From Acinetobacter sp. ANC 3903 (GTDB lineage: Bacteria > Pseudomonadota > Gammaproteobacteria > Pseudomonadales > Moraxellaceae), in the NCBI RefSeq assembly GCF_002135315.1, contig NZ_NEGA01000008.1, forward strand, positions 1-64,000: DNA of 64,000 nt, in the 5' to 3' direction. A program made the translations under genes and the position numbers. The notes under the pieces were generated by a model. It did not search any database, had not been told where the DNA came from, and worked only from the letters and a program-made list of their open reading frames with translations. Positions 9,900 through 22,136 of the stretch are shown in pieces (position 1 is the stretch's first letter; each line of letters begins with the position of its first letter).

Positions 9900-10751
9900 A
9901 TGAAAAACCTTGTTTTATCGATATTGACATTGCTTTGCTTCAATCCATCAGCATATCCCAATGATTTCGATACGAATGCCCTGACTAAAGCTAAATCTTT
10001 GAAAAATATTCCTTATGGACAGCACCCTCAGCAAGTGATGGATGTATATTTTCCAGCCCAACCTCTAACAGATGAAAAGCCAGCCCCGCTCATCGTTATG
10101 GTCCATGGCGGGGCTTGGACCATAGGTGATAAAAATAATGCTGCTGTAGTAAAAAATAAAATTGATTATTGGAACAAACAAGATTGGATTTTTATTTCCA
10201 TCAACTATAGATTACTTCCTGATGTGTCATTACAACAACAAACACAAGATATCGCTGAAGCACTCATTTATATTCAAAATCAAGCTCATCATTGGCATGC
10301 TGACTCTAAGCGCTTAGTCCTCATGGGACATTCCTCTGGTGCACATTTAGTCAGCTTATTAACAACACGTCCCCTTTGGCTGGTATCACAGCCTCAGCCT
10401 TGGCGTGCTACGATTGCTTTAGACAGCGCCGCTTATAATGTAGAGAAAATTATGCGGTCTCCGCATGCACGTTTTTATGATCGTGCCTTCGGTGATCAGC
10501 CCTTAAACTGGAAAGCCCTTTCTCCCACATCACAACTCCACCAAGCTTTACCTGCATTTCTGGCTGTTTGTTCGACCATTCGTGCCGACCAACCTTGCAC
10601 TCAGGCACAGCAATTTATTCAACAAGCACAGAAATTAGGGACTAAAGCCCAGCTATTGCCTATCCCCCTTTCACATATTGAAATCAATAAATCGCTGGGA
10701 AAAAATAATCCATACACGCAAGCCGTGAATCAATTTATACAAACCCATTAA
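9900..10751 (+). CDS. Secreted alpha/beta hydrolase (HGGAW esterase type)
   Basis: 283 aa with a signal peptide (about residues 1-20). The catalytic core shows HGGAW at 69-73 (oxyanion hole of the hormone-sensitive-lipase/BD-FAE group) and G-H-S-S-G-A-H at 143-149, with Ser145 as nucleophile. A His near residue 260 (P-L-S-H-I-E) completes the triad; the acid residue is not certain. Likely a periplasmic or exported carboxylesterase acting on small acyl esters. A strong GGAGAG ribosome binding site supports the start. It stands alone, convergent with rpoC, separated by a bidirectional terminator. Confidence 0.85.
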   Translation: MKNLVLSILTLLCFNPSAYPNDFDTNALTKAKSLKNIPYGQHPQQVMDVYFPAQPLTDEKPAPLIVMVHGGAWTIGDKNNAAVVKNKIDYWNKQDWIFISINYRLLPDVSLQQQTQDIAEALIYIQNQAHHWHADSKRLVLMGHSSGAHLVSLLTTRPLWLVSQPQPWRATIALDSAAYNVEKIMRSPHARFYDRAFGDQPLNWKALSPTSQLHQALPAFLAVCSTIRADQPCTQAQQFIQQAQKLGTKAQLLPIPLSHIEINKSLGKNNPYTQAVNQFIQTH

Positions 10752-10861
10752 TTGACCATTGGGACAAGCTGAAGAGAGCTCATTTAGCCTGTAAATTATG
10801 TGAGCACTATTTAAAATCCTATTTTTCTCAAATTCCGGAATATGCCCTCAAATGGAATGCA

Positions 10862-10893
10862 TAAAAAAAGCCACCCGAAGGTGGCTCTTTTTT
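10862..10893. terminator. Terminator of the rpoBC transcript
   Basis: GCCACC-cgaa-GGTGGC stem with A7 and T6 flanks, located just after the rpoC stop on the minus strand. Confidence 0.92.
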
Positions 10894-10912
10894 GACTAGT
10901 TTAAAGGACTAA

Positions 10913-13900
10913 TTACAGACCGTTAAACTCATCGCTGAATGCCTGGCTTAATGCTTGGTCTACATCAGAGAAGTCATTCACAAGTGCATGTTCTGCAGCT
11001 TCTGCTTCTTGACGACGACGTTCCAAGTGGTAAGCAAGACCAGTACCCGCTGGAATCAAACGACCCACAACAACGTTTTCTTTCAAGCCACGTAGATCAT
11101 CTTCTTTGCCTGTTACAGCCGCTTCAGTTAACACACGAGTTGTTTCCTGGAACGATGCAGCAGAGATGAACGAGTCAGTAGAAAGCGATGCTTTGGTAAT
11201 ACCCATCAATTGACGTTCAAACTTCGCAGGGAACTTGTTCTGTGCAAGAACGGCTTGGTTCTCACTCATAACACGGATGTAATCCACTTGTTCGCCTTTG
11301 ATGAAGCTTGTATCGCCACCGTCAGTAATGTCGACTTTACGCAACATTTGACGCACGATCACTTCGATGTGTTTATCGTTGATTTTTACACCTTGCAGAC
11401 GGTATACGTCCTGAACTTCGTTCACGATGTAGTTAGTCAACGCCACTTCACCTTTCAAGCGTAAGATGTCGTGTGGATTTTGCGGACCATCAGAAATGGT
11501 TTCACCACGGTTCACATGCTCGCCTTCGAACACGTTGATGGTACGCCATTTCGGAATAAGCTCTTCGTAAATCTCAGAGCCGTCATCCGGAGTAATCACA
11601 AGACGGTTCTTACCTTTAGTCTCTTTACCGAAGCTTACAACACCAGAAATTTCAGCAAGAATTGCATGCTCTTTCGGTTTACGTGCTTCGAACAAGTCAG
11701 CTACGCGTGGAAGACCACCGGTAATATCACGGGTACGTGAAGTTTCTTGTGGTACACGACCAATAACGTCACCGACACCAATCGTTTCGCCATCACGGAC
11801 AGAAAGAATGGTATTTTGTGGCAAGAAGTAGAACTGTTCGCCACCATCAGTGGTATCCAATACAACCGCTGGACGCAAATCTTTACCTGACGCAGGACGT
11901 GAAGTCACTGGCAAGATTTCGATCGTGGTCATACCTGTGGCATCATCAGTTTTCGATGTCACAGTTACGCCATCAGCGATCTGGCTGAAACGTACTTTAC
12001 CGGCAACTTCTGTAACCAATGGATGTGTATGTGGATCCCAAGTCGCTACGATACCGCCTGCTTCAACAGCTTCACCATCTTTCAACAAGATAGATGCACC
12101 GTAAGGAAGTTTATAGCGTTCGCGTTCACGACCTAAATCATCCGCAATACCGATTTCACCTGAACGTGAAGTCGATACCAGGTGACCTTTGGCATGTTGT
12201 ACTGTTTTCACGTTGTGGAAACGTACTGTACCTTTGTTACGAACTTGTACGCTGTTTGCAGCAGAAGTTCGACTCGCAGCACCACCCACGTGGAACGTAC
12301 GCATGGTTAACTGTGTACCTGGCTCACCAATTGATTGAGCAGCCATTACACCCACAGATTCACCTGGGTTAACCAAGTGACCGCGAGCAAGGTCACGACC
12401 ATAACACTTCGCACATACGCCAAATGTAGATTCACAGTTTACAACTGAACGTACTTTAACTTCATCGACACCTGCTTCTTCAAGGAAGGCAGCAATTTTT
12501 TCGTCGATTAAAGTGTTACGTGGAAGAATGACTTCATCAGAACCAGCACGTTTCACGTCTTCAGCAACAACACGACCCAATACTCGAGCACCCAGATTCT
12601 CGATGACATCGCCACCTTGAATGAACGGAGTCATGACCAGACCGCCTAAAGTACCGCAATCAGGCTCGGTAATAACCAAATCCTGCGCTACGTCTACCAG
12701 ACGACGAGTCAAGTAACCAGAGTTCGCTGTTTTAAGTGCTGTATCGGCCAAACCTTTACGCGCACCATGTGTTGAAATGAAGTACTGAAGTACCGTCAAA
12801 CCTTCACGGAAGTTCGCTTTAATCGGGGTTTCAATGATCGAACCATCCGGTTTCGCCATCAAACCACGCATACCCGCCAACTGACGAATCTGAGCTGCCG
12901 AACCACGGGCACCCGAGTCAGACATCATGTAGATCGAGTTGAATGATTTTTGTTTCTCGTCTTCACCCTGTTTGTTTTTAACAGTGGTGAAAGACAAGTT
13001 GTCCATCATCGCTTTCGCTACCTGGTCGTTAGTACGTGCCCAGATATCGACAACCTTGTTATAACGTTCACCGGCAGTTACGAAACCTTGTTCAAACTGT
13101 TGTTCAATTTCGCGAACTTCAGTTTCTGCTTTTTCGATAATCGTATATTTGGTTGGTGGAATCAGCATGTCTTCCATACCAACAGATACACCAGAGCGAG
13201 TTGCTTGACGGAAGCCCAAGTACATCAACTGGTCAGCAAAGATAACGGTATCTTTCAGACCCAATTTACGGTAGCAAGAGTTGATTAACTTAGAGATGTT
13301 CTTTTTGGTCATCTCAACGTTAATTTGCTGGAAGTCCATACCTTCAGGAACAACTTCCCAAAGTAAGCAACGACCTGGAGTCGTATCAACAATAATGGTT
13401 TGCTGTTCGCGGTTACCATCTTCATCAATTACAGTCTGGTGTACACGTGCTTTTACGCGAGCGTGTAAATTCACTTGACCAGTCGCCAATGCGCGGTTTA
13501 CTTCATCAGTATCCGCAAACACCATGCCTTCACCTTTGGCATTGATTGCATCACGCGTGATGTAATACAAGCCCAAGACAACGTCCTGAGACGGTACGAT
13601 GATTGGTTCACCGTTGGCTGGAGACAAGATGTTATTGGTCGACATCATTAACGCACGAGCTTCTAACTGAGCTTCAAGTGTTAATGGTACGTGTACCGCC
13701 ATTTGGTCACCATCGAAGTCGGCGTTGAACGCAGCACATACGAGTGGGTGTAGACGGATCGCTTTACCTTCAATCAGGGTCGGTTCAAATGCTTGAAGAC
13801 CCAAACGGTGAAGTGTTGGCGCACGGTTCAACATGACTGGATGTTGACGGATCACGTGAGCAAGAACGTCCCAAACTTCCGGCGTTTCGCGTTCAACCAT

Positions 13901-15112
13901 TTTCTTCGCAGCTTTAATGGTTGTAGCTTGACCAGATGCTTGTAGTTTCGCAAAGATGAATGGCTTGAACAATTCAAGTGCCATTTTCTTAGGAAGACCA
14001 CATTGGTGCAAACGTAAAGTCGGACCTACTGTAATAACCGAACGACCTGAATAGTCGACACGTTTACCCAATAAGTTTTGACGGAAACGACCTTGTTTAC
14101 CTTTGATCATGTCGGCCAAAGATTTAAGAGGACGTTTGTTCGAACCTGTGATTGCGCGACCACGACGACCGTTATCTAACAATGCATCTACAGACTCTTG
14201 CAACATACGTTTTTCGTTACGTACGATAATGTCTGGAGCAGCAAGGTCAAGAAGACGTTTCAAACGGTTGTTACGGTTAATCACACGACGGTAAAGATCG
14301 TTCAAGTCAGAAGTCGCGAAACGACCACCTTCAAGAGGAACCAACGGACGAAGATCTGGTGGAAGAACTGGCAATACAGTTAATACCATCCATTCTGGCT
14401 TGTTGTTTGACTCTTTGAACGCTTCCATCAACTTCAAACGTTTAGACGCTTTTTTCAGCTTGGTTTCTGAAGTTGTGTTTGGAATTTCTTCACGCAGGCG
14501 TGAAATTTCGTTTTCAAGATCGATATCTTTCAACAAGTCTTGAATCGCTTCTGCACCCATTTTTGCAGTAAATTCATCACCGTGTTCTTCTAACGCTGTG
14601 AAGTATTCTTCATCGTTAAGAAGCTGGTATTTCTCCATTGGAGTCATACCCGGGTCAGTGACCACGTAAGATTCAAAATACAATACGCGTTCGATGTCAC
14701 GTAAAGTCATGTCTAAAAGAAGACCGATACGAGACGGTAATGATTTCAAGAACCAGATGTGTGCAACTGGAGAAGCAAGCTCAATGTGACCCATACGTTC
14801 ACGACGAACTTTCGCAGTTGTTACTTCAACGCCACATTTTTCACAAATGACGCCTTTGTATTTCATACGCTTGTATTTACCACACAAGCATTCATAATCT
14901 TTTACTGGACCAAAGATTTTGGCACAGAACAAACCATCACGTTCAGGTTTGAACGTACGGTAGTTAATTGTCTCAGGTTTTTTAACTTCACCATGAGACC
15001 ATGACTTAATCATTTCTGGTGACGCAAGACCAATACGGATGCGGTCAAACTCTACAGGAGCATGACCGTCTGAATCCGTCTTTTTGCGCATGATATCGAG
15101 CAAGTCTTTCAA
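10913..15112 (-). CDS. rpoC: RNA polymerase subunit beta'
   Basis: 1399 aa, full length. The N-terminal zinc site is visible (C-L-C-G ... C-E-K-C-G, residues ~70-90). The catalytic NADFDGD motif carrying the three Mg-binding aspartates is near residue 460, and the second cysteine cluster ([11 protein letters not shown]) is near 890. It forms the RNA polymerase core with RpoA, RpoB and RpoZ. It is the last gene of the rplKAJL-rpoBC run, ending before a strong terminator. The gap to rpoB (159 bp) is unusually long and filled by inverted repeats, described separately. Confidence 0.99.
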   Translation of the reverse strand: MKDLLDIMRKKTDSDGHAPVEFDRIRIGLASPEMIKSWSHGEVKKPETINYRTFKPERDGLFCAKIFGPVKDYECLCGKYKRMKYKGVICEKCGVEVTTAKVRRERMGHIELASPVAHIWFLKSLPSRIGLLLDMTLRDIERVLYFESYVVTDPGMTPMEKYQLLNDEEYFTALEEHGDEFTAKMGAEAIQDLLKDIDLENEISRLREEIPNTTSETKLKKASKRLKLMEAFKESNNKPEWMVLTVLPVLPPDLRPLVPLEGGRFATSDLNDLYRRVINRNNRLKRLLDLAAPDIIVRNEKRMLQESVDALLDNGRRGRAITGSNKRPLKSLADMIKGKQGRFRQNLLGKRVDYSGRSVITVGPTLRLHQCGLPKKMALELFKPFIFAKLQASGQATTIKAAKKMVERETPEVWDVLAHVIRQHPVMLNRAPTLHRLGLQAFEPTLIEGKAIRLHPLVCAAFNADFDGDQMAVHVPLTLEAQLEARALMMSTNNILSPANGEPIIVPSQDVVLGLYYITRDAINAKGEGMVFADTDEVNRALATGQVNLHARVKARVHQTVIDEDGNREQQTIIVDTTPGRCLLWEVVPEGMDFQQINVEMTKKNISKLINSCYRKLGLKDTVIFADQLMYLGFRQATRSGVSVGMEDMLIPPTKYTIIEKAETEVREIEQQFEQGFVTAGERYNKVVDIWARTNDQVAKAMMDNLSFTTVKNKQGEDEKQKSFNSIYMMSDSGARGSAAQIRQLAGMRGLMAKPDGSIIETPIKANFREGLTVLQYFISTHGARKGLADTALKTANSGYLTRRLVDVAQDLVITEPDCGTLGGLVMTPFIQGGDVIENLGARVLGRVVAEDVKRAGSDEVILPRNTLIDEKIAAFLEEAGVDEVKVRSVVNCESTFGVCAKCYGRDLARGHLVNPGESVGVMAAQSIGEPGTQLTMRTFHVGGAASRTSAANSVQVRNKGTVRFHNVKTVQHAKGHLVSTSRSGEIGIADDLGRERERYKLPYGASILLKDGEAVEAGGIVATWDPHTHPLVTEVAGKVRFSQIADGVTVTSKTDDATGMTTIEILPVTSRPASGKDLRPAVVLDTTDGGEQFYFLPQNTILSVRDGETIGVGDVIGRVPQETSRTRDITGGLPRVADLFEARKPKEHAILAEISGVVSFGKETKGKNRLVITPDDGSEIYEELIPKWRTINVFEGEHVNRGETISDGPQNPHDILRLKGEVALTNYIVNEVQDVYRLQGVKINDKHIEVIVRQMLRKVDITDGGDTSFIKGEQVDYIRVMSENQAVLAQNKFPAKFERQLMGITKASLSTDSFISAASFQETTRVLTEAAVTGKEDDLRGLKENVVVGRLIPAGTGLAYHLERRRQEAEAAEHALVNDFSDVDQALSQAFSDEFNGL

Positions 15113-15195
15113 TTTTTTTCTCCGTGTGTCGGGAAGATTTTCACTTTCTCGACTGGGTCACAAATATTGTTTTTTACTGAAATTCGGGAATCTCA

Positions 15196-15266
15196 AAAAA
15201 TCCCCCTAAATCCCCCTTAATAAAGGGGGACTTTCTCCCCTCTTTAGAAAAGAGGGGCCGGGGGAA
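15196..15266. repeat. G/C-run inverted repeats in the rpoB-rpoC gap
   Basis: Two adjacent perfect hairpins: TCCCCCTT-AATA-AAGGGGGA (15211-15230) and CCCCTCTT-tagaa-AAGAGGGG (15237-15257). A partial third TCCCCCT unit (15201-15207) and a GGGGGA unit (15261-15265) bracket them. The sequence has the look of a mobile intergenic palindrome and stands out from its AT-rich surroundings. It is transcribed between rpoB and rpoC, so it would form strong RNA hairpins. Confidence 0.85.
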
Positions 15267-15271
15267 ATTTC

Positions 15272-18200
15272 TTAGTCACCATTTTTCAGTTCAATGTTGA
15301 TACCTAAAGAACGGATCTCTTTGGTCAATACGTTGAACGATTCAGGCATACCTGGGTCCATATAATGGTTACCATCTACAATGTTTTTGTAGATACGAGT
15401 ACGGCCTTCAACGTCATCCGACTTAACAGTAAGCATTTCTTGGAGCGTATAAGCTGCACCATATGCTTCAAGCGCCCAGACTTCCATCTCACCGAAACGC
15501 TGACCACCGAATTGAGCTTTACCGCCCAATGGTTGTTGCGTTACTAGAGAGTAAGAACCTGTAGAACGTGCATGCATCTTGTCATCAACCAAGTGGTTCA
15601 GTTTGAGCATGTACATGTAACCTACAGTTACCGGACGGTCAAAACGTTCACCTGTACGTCCGTCAAACAATACGGTTTGACCAGAACGTGGAATGTCTGC
15701 AAGTTCAAGTAACTCTTTGATTTGGCTTTCATCAGCACCATCAAATACAGGAGTTGCAAGAGGAATACCTTTGCGCAAGTTTTTAGAAAGCACCAGGATT
15801 TCATCATCAGTCAGGCTATCAAGATCTTCTTGCTCGCCACCGACTTTGTTATAAATCTTGTCTAAGAAGATACGCAGTTCAGCAATAGTACGCTGTTCTT
15901 GCAGCATCTTGTCGATTTTATCGCCAAGACCTTTTGCCGCCATACCCAAGTGAGTTTCAAGAATCTGCCCCACGTTCATACGTGAAGGTACACCCAGTGG
16001 GTTTAACACGATATCAACCGGTACACCGTTAGCATCGTGTGGCATGTCTTCTACCGGTAAGATGTTTGATACAACACCTTTGTTACCGTGACGACCCGCC
16101 ATCTTATCACCCGGTTGGATGCGACGTTTAACTGCCAGGTAAACCTTAACAACTTTCAATACGCCAGTTGTTAATTCGTCACCTGTAGAAAGTTTGCGTT
16201 TTTTCTCAGCAAATTTCTCGTCAATTTCGAAGCTCTTCTCTTTCAAGAACACTTGAATTTGAGTTAAACGTTCAGCGATTGCTTCATCAACAGGCTGGAT
16301 ATCCAACAAATCAACAAGCTCTAAACCAGCCAATAAATCTTCAGTTAATTTATCGCCACGTTTAGTTGTGCCGCCACCGTTAGATTCTTGACCTTTCAAC
16401 AAACGAACGATACGTTCACGTGCTGCTTCTTCGAAGATTTTGAATTCTTCTTTCAAGTCTTTACGGTAAGCATCAAGCTGAGCTTTTTCAATTGCTTGAG
16501 CACGTTCGTCTTTTTCAAGACCATCACGTGTAAACACTTGAACGTCAATAACAGTACCTTTAACACCTGAAGACACGCGTAAAGATGAGTCTTTAACGTC
16601 AGCCGCTTTTTCACCGAAGATTGCACGAAGCAATTTTTCTTCTGGTGTTAATTGCGTTTCACCTTTAGGCGTTACTTTACCTACCAAGATGTCGCCCGCA
16701 GTTACTTCAGCACCGATGTAAACGATACCTGATTCGTCAAGTTTAGAAAGTGCAGCTTCACCAACGTTAGGAATATCGGCAGTAATTTCTTCTGCACCTA
16801 ACTTGGTATCACGAGCCACACATGACAATTCTTGAATGTGAATCGAGGTTAAACGGTCTTCTTGAAGAACACGCTCAGATAATAAGATCGAGTCTTCGTA
16901 GTTGTAACCGTTCCAAGTCATGAACGCTACGCGCATGTTTTGACCAAGTGCCAATTCACCGCCATCTGTAGATGGACCATCCGCAAGAACGTCACCACGA
17001 CCCACTTTATCACCAAGTTTCACTAGAACTTTTTGGTTGATACAAGTGTTTTGGTTAGAACGTGTATATTTGATCAGGTTGTAGATATCTACACCTGCTT
17101 CACCCGCGATCATCTCTTCTTCGTTAACACGAATAACCACACGAGAAGCATCAACAAACTCGATACGACCACCACGTTTAGCAAGAACACATACACCTGA
17201 GTCGTGCGCTACGTTAGCTTCCATACCTGTACCAACAAGTGGCTTGTCAGCGATCAACGTAGGTACTGCCTGACGTTGCATGTTTGAACCCATCAATGCA
17301 CGGTTGGCATCATCGTGTTCAAGGAATGGAATAAGTGATGCAGCAACAGATACAACCTGTTGAGCAGATACGTCCATATGCGTCACTTTTTCAGGAGGCA
17401 TACGTACGAAATCACCTTGGTGACGTACAGAAACAAATTCTTCTGTTAAGTTACCTTCTTTATCAATTGCAGAATCGGCCTGTGCAATTACAGTACCTAC
17501 TTCTTCAATTGCAGAAAGATATTCAACGTCATCTGTTACACGACCATCAACAACTTTACGGTATGGAGTTTCCAAGAAACCGAAGTTGTTACATTTTGCG
17601 TAAACAGACAATGAGTTGATCAAACCAATGTTTGGACCCTCAGGAGTCTCAATTGGACAAACACGACCGTAATGAGTTTGATGTACGTCACGTACTTCGA
17701 AGCCCGCACGTTCACGTGTTAAACCACCAGGCCCAAGCGCTGATACACGACGTTTATGTGTAATTTCAGACAACGGGTTGTTTTGGTCCATGAACTGAGA
17801 CAACTGACTTGAACCAAAGAATTCTTTGATTGCAGCAGCAACTGGTTTCGCATTGATTAAATCTTGCGGAGACAAGTTGTCAGTTTCAGCTTGGCTTAAA
17901 CGTTCTTTAACAGCACGTTCAACACGAACAAGACCAACACGGAATTGGTTTTCTGTCATTTCACCAACAGAACGAACACGACGGTTACCCAAGTGATCGA
18001 TATCGTCGACTTCACCTTTACCGTTACGGATTTCAACCAATGTTTTTAATACATCAGTGATATCTTCGTTCGAAAGAATACCTTCAACTTCACGTGACTT
18101 CTGGTCTGTACCTACTTCGTAAGGACGACCCAAACGACGGTTGAACTTCATACGACCTACTGGAGACAAGTCATAACGTTCAGAAGAGAAGAATAAGTTG

Positions 18201-19360
18201 TTGAATAAGTTTTCAGCAGCTTCTTTAGTTGGTGGCTCACCTGGACGCATTACTTTGTAGATTTCTACCAGTGCTTCTTCACGACCGGTCGTGGTATCAG
18301 CACGTAATGAGTCAGCAATGAACGATCCTCGATCGATGTCATTGGTGAACAGAATATTGAACTGTTTAACACCGCCTTCTGCAATCTTCACCATGATCTC
18401 ATGGCTCAATACTGTGTTTGCAGCAATAACATCACCGTCTTTTAGAGCGATGTCTTCAGCAGTGATACGTTCGTACAAGTACTCATCAGGAACAGAAAGT
18501 TTTTCAAGGCCCGCTGCTTCCATTTGACGTACGTGACGCGCGTTAATACGTTTGCCTTGTTCAACAATTGCTTTACCGTCTTTATCAACGATATCGAATT
18601 GTGCCATTTCGCCACGCAGACGTTCTGGTACAAGGTCAATTTGATAGCTACCCATGTCAAGATACACAGGTACTTTTTCGTAGAACATATCCAGGATGTG
18701 TTCGTTGCTATAACCCAACGCACGAAGCACCACAGTCGCAAGCAATTTACGACGACGGTCAATACGAACATAGACAAGGTCTTTGGCATCGAATTCAAAA
18801 TCCAACCATGAACCACGGTAAGGAATGATACGTGCAGAATAAAGAACTTTACCGCTAGAATGTGTTTTGCCTTTATCGTGGTCAAAGAACACACCTGGTG
18901 AACGGTGTAATTGAGATACGATTACACGCTCAGTACCATTGATTACAAAAGTACCGTTTTCAGTCATGAGTGGCATTTCACCCATGTACACTTCTTGTTC
19001 ACGTACGTCTTTAATTGATTTCGTTTCGCGATCTTTAATGATCAGACGAATTTTCACACGCATTGGTGCTGCATAAGTTGAACCGCGTAAAATACATTCA
19101 CGCACGTCAAACTCAGGCTTACCAAGACTATACTCAACAAATTCTAAAGCAGCATTGCCAGAATAACTTTCAATAGGAAAAACTGAACGAAATGCGGCTT
19201 GGAGACCGATATCTTCGCGGTTTTTTGGTGTTTTGCCATCTTGTAAGAATGTTCGGTACGAGTCGACCTGAATCGCGAGCAAGTACGGAGCATTCATGAC
19301 GCTAGGCAATTTACCAAAATTCTTACGGATCCGTTTCTTTTCGGTATATGAGTATGCCAT
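15272..19360 (-). CDS. rpoB: RNA polymerase subunit beta
   Basis: 1362 aa, the length usual for Acinetobacter. The rifampicin-binding cluster around residues 520-550 reads as wild type at the positions equivalent to E. coli D516, H526, R529 and S531, so no common rifampicin-resistance change is seen. The C-terminal [15 protein letters not shown] and [13 protein letters not shown] blocks are intact. It pairs with RpoC to make the catalytic core. It is preceded by a 300-bp leader after rplL containing a partial terminator. This is a useful locus for species typing. Confidence 0.99.
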   Translation of the reverse strand: MAYSYTEKKRIRKNFGKLPSVMNAPYLLAIQVDSYRTFLQDGKTPKNREDIGLQAAFRSVFPIESYSGNAALEFVEYSLGKPEFDVRECILRGSTYAAPMRVKIRLIIKDRETKSIKDVREQEVYMGEMPLMTENGTFVINGTERVIVSQLHRSPGVFFDHDKGKTHSSGKVLYSARIIPYRGSWLDFEFDAKDLVYVRIDRRRKLLATVVLRALGYSNEHILDMFYEKVPVYLDMGSYQIDLVPERLRGEMAQFDIVDKDGKAIVEQGKRINARHVRQMEAAGLEKLSVPDEYLYERITAEDIALKDGDVIAANTVLSHEIMVKIAEGGVKQFNILFTNDIDRGSFIADSLRADTTTGREEALVEIYKVMRPGEPPTKEAAENLFNNLFFSSERYDLSPVGRMKFNRRLGRPYEVGTDQKSREVEGILSNEDITDVLKTLVEIRNGKGEVDDIDHLGNRRVRSVGEMTENQFRVGLVRVERAVKERLSQAETDNLSPQDLINAKPVAAAIKEFFGSSQLSQFMDQNNPLSEITHKRRVSALGPGGLTRERAGFEVRDVHQTHYGRVCPIETPEGPNIGLINSLSVYAKCNNFGFLETPYRKVVDGRVTDDVEYLSAIEEVGTVIAQADSAIDKEGNLTEEFVSVRHQGDFVRMPPEKVTHMDVSAQQVVSVAASLIPFLEHDDANRALMGSNMQRQAVPTLIADKPLVGTGMEANVAHDSGVCVLAKRGGRIEFVDASRVVIRVNEEEMIAGEAGVDIYNLIKYTRSNQNTCINQKVLVKLGDKVGRGDVLADGPSTDGGELALGQNMRVAFMTWNGYNYEDSILLSERVLQEDRLTSIHIQELSCVARDTKLGAEEITADIPNVGEAALSKLDESGIVYIGAEVTAGDILVGKVTPKGETQLTPEEKLLRAIFGEKAADVKDSSLRVSSGVKGTVIDVQVFTRDGLEKDERAQAIEKAQLDAYRKDLKEEFKIFEEAARERIVRLLKGQESNGGGTTKRGDKLTEDLLAGLELVDLLDIQPVDEAIAERLTQIQVFLKEKSFEIDEKFAEKKRKLSTGDELTTGVLKVVKVYLAVKRRIQPGDKMAGRHGNKGVVSNILPVEDMPHDANGVPVDIVLNPLGVPSRMNVGQILETHLGMAAKGLGDKIDKMLQEQRTIAELRIFLDKIYNKVGGEQEDLDSLTDDEILVLSKNLRKGIPLATPVFDGADESQIKELLELADIPRSGQTVLFDGRTGERFDRPVTVGYMYMLKLNHLVDDKMHARSTGSYSLVTQQPLGGKAQFGGQRFGEMEVWALEAYGAAYTLQEMLTVKSDDVEGRTRIYKNIVDGNHYMDPGMPESFNVLTKEIRSLGINIELKNGD

Positions 19361-19664
19361 CTGGAGTCCTCGGAAAGTAAACTAAGCTCGCCTGCAGAAC
19401 GAGCCTAGAAGGAATTACACAGGCCGATATGGCCACCACTTTTTACAAATGCTGCAATTTTTAGTGGTATTAAAACGCTTAGCAATATTTTCAAATATAA
19501 AAAATATTGATAAGCATTTGATATTATTGATTTATTATAGTAATTGATGTTTTTTACATCAATCAAACAAAAATCGAGCCGATAATTGTAACGCAAAAAG
19601 GCTGATGACCCAAGAGCCATCAGCCATTTTTTGGGGTCAATTTAAAATTAGACCCCGATCGAAA
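19361..19664 (-). promoter_or_regulatory. rplL-rpoB intergenic leader
   Basis: A 304-bp spacer between rplL and rpoB containing the attenuator hairpin (19594-19631) and then AT-rich sequence up to the rpoB ribosome binding site. In enterobacteria this spacer holds a transcription attenuator and an RNase III site that set the ribosomal protein to polymerase ratio. The same role is inferred here from position. Confidence 0.6.
19594..19631 (-). terminator. Attenuator/terminator between rplL and rpoB
   Basis: GGCTGATG ... CATCAGCC stem with a 9-base loop, flanked by A and T runs on both strands. It lies 35 bp after rplL, where partial termination is known in the E. coli operon. Confidence 0.85.
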
Positions 19665-20030
19665 TTACTTAACAGTAACTGTAGCACCAGTTTCTTCAAG
19701 TTTTTTCTTAAGTTCTTCAGCTTCTTCTTTAGAAACGCCTTCTTTAAGAACTGAAGGAGCGCCTTCAACCATGTCTTTAGCTTCTTTCAAGCCAAGACCA
19801 GTGATTTCACGAACTGCTTTAATTACAGCAACTTTGTTAGCACCGAAAGAAGTCAACTCAACGTTGAATTCAGTTTGTTCTTCAACAGCAGCAGCAGCAG
19901 GACCTGCAGCAACAGCTACAGCAGCAGCAGATACGTTGAATTTTTCTTCGAAAGCAGAAATAAGTTCAACAAGTTCAAGAACAGTTTTTTCAGCAACTGC
20001 GTTTAAGATTTCTTCGTTTGTTAAAGCCAT
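19665..20030 (-). CDS. rplL: 50S ribosomal protein L7/L12
   Basis: 121 aa. The N-terminal dimerisation segment is followed by an Ala-rich hinge (about residues 36-50). The C-terminal factor-binding domain carries [21 protein letters not shown]7/L12 dimers bind L10 to form the ribosomal stalk that recruits EF-Tu and EF-G, both encoded in this window. It follows rplJ by 48 bp in the same transcript. Confidence 0.98.
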   Translation of the reverse strand: MALTNEEILNAVAEKTVLELVELISAFEEKFNVSAAAVAVAAGPAAAAVEEQTEFNVELTSFGANKVAVIKAVREITGLGLKEAKDMVEGAPSVLKEGVSKEEAEELKKKLEETGATVTVK

Positions 20031-20078
20031 GAGAGTAACTCCAAATGGGTATTGAATGGTGTGAAAATAGATTTAAGC

Positions 20079-20585
20079 TTATGCAGCTTCTGACTCGTTT
20101 TTCTCTTGAAGCGCTGTAAGTAAGCGGCCCAATTTCGAAATAGGAGCTTGAAGAACATTGGCAAGCATAGTAAGTGCTTTCTCTTGGTTCGGAAGATTCG
20201 CGATAACGCTAACTTCAGCACCTTGATAAAGTTTGCCGTCAAATGCAGCAGCTTTAAGTTCAAATGCTTTGTTAGTTTTAGCAAATTCTTCGAACAAGCG
20301 AGCAGCTGCGCCCATGTCGTCTTCAGAAGTTGAGAAAGCCAAGATTGTTGGGCCAACAAGGTTGTCGTTCAAGATATTGAATTGAGTATCTTGAAGAGCG
20401 CGTTTAGCCAAAGTATTACGTACAACGCGTGTAGCAACACCTAACTTACGAGCTTCAACACGAAGAGCAGTTAATTGCTCAACAGTTAAACCTTGGTAGT
20501 CAGCAACAACAGCAGCAAATGCAGTAGAAGCAACTTCAGTTACTTCAGCTACGATCTGTTTTTTGCCTTCGATAAGAAGAGCCAT
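20079..20585 (-). CDS. rplJ: 50S ribosomal protein L10
   Basis: 168 aa from the ATG at 20585 (M-A-L-L-I-E-G-K-K). An in-frame ATG ten codons upstream (20615) exists, but the perfect AGGAGGT ribosome binding site at 20592-20598 selects the downstream start, which also matches family length. L10 anchors L7/L12 on 23S rRNA and, in known systems, represses its own operon by binding the mRNA leader. The preceding 305-bp leader fits that mode of control. Confidence 0.97.
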   Translation of the reverse strand: MALLIEGKKQIVAEVTEVASTAFAAVVADYQGLTVEQLTALRVEARKLGVATRVVRNTLAKRALQDTQFNILNDNLVGPTILAFSTSEDDMGAAARLFEEFAKTNKAFELKAAAFDGKLYQGAEVSVIANLPNQEKALTMLANVLQAPISKLGRLLTALQEKNESEAA

Positions 20586-20890
20586 TGTAAAACCTCCTAA
20601 CGGTGATTTATGCACTCCAACGAGTACACTCCCAATTCGTAAATTTATTGCTAAATTTACACGCGGAGGATGAACAAATCACACCACCGCGTCTACTCGG
20701 ACTGGACTTTTAAGAAGCGAGCTCCGAAGAACTCCCCTCGCCCGAGGTCTTTGACGCTGATAAACAAATATTTATCAATTCAAAGTTTGCCTAAGTTCGC
20801 AAAATACGACGGAGCGTTTCTTGCGTAAAAATCAAAGCAGCGCTTTGATTTTTACTCAGGACTTTAAAATTCTGTTAAATAAGTCGAGAC
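20586..20890 (-). promoter_or_regulatory. rplA-rplJ spacer, probable L10 mRNA leader
   Basis: About 300 bp between rplA and rplJ with no ORF, rich in GC compared with other spacers and containing several short complementary stretches. In other proteobacteria this position holds the rplJ promoter and the L10(L12)4-binding autoregulatory leader. Assignment is by position and length; the fold was not computed. Confidence 0.6.
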
Positions 20891-21586
20891 TTATTTAGAA
20901 ATGTTTGCTACGTCAACAACAAGACCCGGGCCCATAGTTGAGCTTAGAGTGATCTTTTGAACGTAAATACCTTTAGAAGTCGCAGGTTTTGCCTTCTTAA
21001 GGTCAACGATAAGCGCTTCAACGTTTGAACGAATAGCTTCAGCAGTAAAACCTACTTGACCAATCGCAGCGTGGATGATACCCGCTTTGTCTACACGGTA
21101 ACGTGCTTGACCAGCTTTTGCATTTTTAACTGCAGTAGCAACGTCAGGAGTTACAGTACCCACTTTAGGGTTAGGCATTAAGCCACGTGGACCAAGAATC
21201 GTACCTAATTTACCCACAACACGCATAGCGTCAGGTGCAGCAATTACCACGTCAAAGTCAAGGTTACCCGCTTGGATACTCTCAGCAAGATCATCAAAAC
21301 CAACGATGTCTGCGCCTTCAGCTTTAGCAGCTTCAGCAGCAGCGCCTTGAGCAAATACAGCAACACGTACAGTTTTACCAGTACCTGCAGGAAGTGTAGT
21401 CGCGCCACGAACAACCTGATCAGATTTACGTGGGTCAACACCTAGATTTACAGCCACATCCAAAGATTCTTTGAATTTAGCAGCAGGTAGGCTGTTAAGA
21501 ACTTGCACTGCTTCTTCCAAAGTGTAAACTTTGTTTGCTTCAATAGCAGCAGCAATGGCTTTTTGACGTTTAGTTAATTTAGCCAT
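20891..21586 (-). CDS. rplA: 50S ribosomal protein L1
   Basis: 231 aa, standard length. Shows the L1 signature: [11 protein letters not shown] near residue 45, then [11 protein letters not shown] near 120 and [11 protein letters not shown] near 130. L1 forms the E-site stalk that helps release deacylated tRNA, and it typically autoregulates the rplKA mRNA by binding near rplK. It starts 3 bp after rplK, indicating translational coupling. Confidence 0.98.
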   Translation of the reverse strand: MAKLTKRQKAIAAAIEANKVYTLEEAVQVLNSLPAAKFKESLDVAVNLGVDPRKSDQVVRGATTLPAGTGKTVRVAVFAQGAAAEAAKAEGADIVGFDDLAESIQAGNLDFDVVIAAPDAMRVVGKLGTILGPRGLMPNPKVGTVTPDVATAVKNAKAGQARYRVDKAGIIHAAIGQVGFTAEAIRSNVEALIVDLKKAKPATSKGIYVQKITLSSTMGPGLVVDVANISK

Positions 21587-21589
21587 GTC

Positions 21590-22018
21590 TTATAGCTCCA
21601 CTTCCAAGCCCATAGAACGCGCAGAACCAGCAATGGTACGTACACGTGCGTCTAAATCAGCACCAGTTAAATCTGGTTCTTTAGTAGTCGCAATTTCTTC
21701 TAATTGAGCGCGAGTCAACTTACCAACTTTAGTTTTGTTAGGTACAGCTGAACCCTTAGCAATACCAGCAGCTTTCTTAAGAAGAATCGCAGCAGGTGGA
21801 GTTTTCATGATGAATGTGAACGACTTGTCGTTGTACACAGTAATCACTACAGGAATTGGAAGACCTTGTTCAACTTTTTGTGTAGCAGCATTGAATTCTT
21901 TACAGAATGCCATGATGTTAACACCACGTTGACCTAGTGCAGGACCAATCGGTGGAGATGGATTCGCTTTACCAGCTGGAACTTGCAGCTTGATATAGCC
22001 GTCAATCTTCTTAGCCAT
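21590..22018 (-). CDS. rplK: 50S ribosomal protein L11
   Basis: 142 aa. Opens with [26 protein letters not shown], where the proline-rich loop binds the GTPase-associated centre and thiopeptide antibiotics. L11 is also needed for RelA activation. The spacer to nusG (22019-22136) carries a GCCCGAT / ATCGGGC hairpin (22095-22117) without a T run in the operon direction, possibly a processing or L1-binding element. Confidence 0.98.
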   Translation of the reverse strand: MAKKIDGYIKLQVPAGKANPSPPIGPALGQRGVNIMAFCKEFNAATQKVEQGLPIPVVITVYNDKSFTFIMKTPPAAILLKKAAGIAKGSAVPNKTKVGKLTRAQLEEIATTKEPDLTGADLDARVRTIAGSARSMGLEVEL

Positions 22019-22136
22019 TTCAAATTACCTCTGGGTACAAACGCCGCTAGGCTCCCCAACATTATTCATGTAACAAAACTGTTACAACAACAATGCCCGA
22101 TCCATAATAAATCGGGCGTTTTCAATCCAACTTAAA

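Noticed and set aside
18442..18894. 150-residue ORF inside rpoB in another frame
   Set aside because: Out-of-frame shadow of rpoB.
20586..20615. Ten-codon longer start for rplJ
   Set aside because: The AGGAGGT site lies between the two ATGs and fits only the downstream one.
22095..22117. Terminator between nusG and rplK
   Set aside because: The stem is good, but the T run is on the wrong side for the operon direction.
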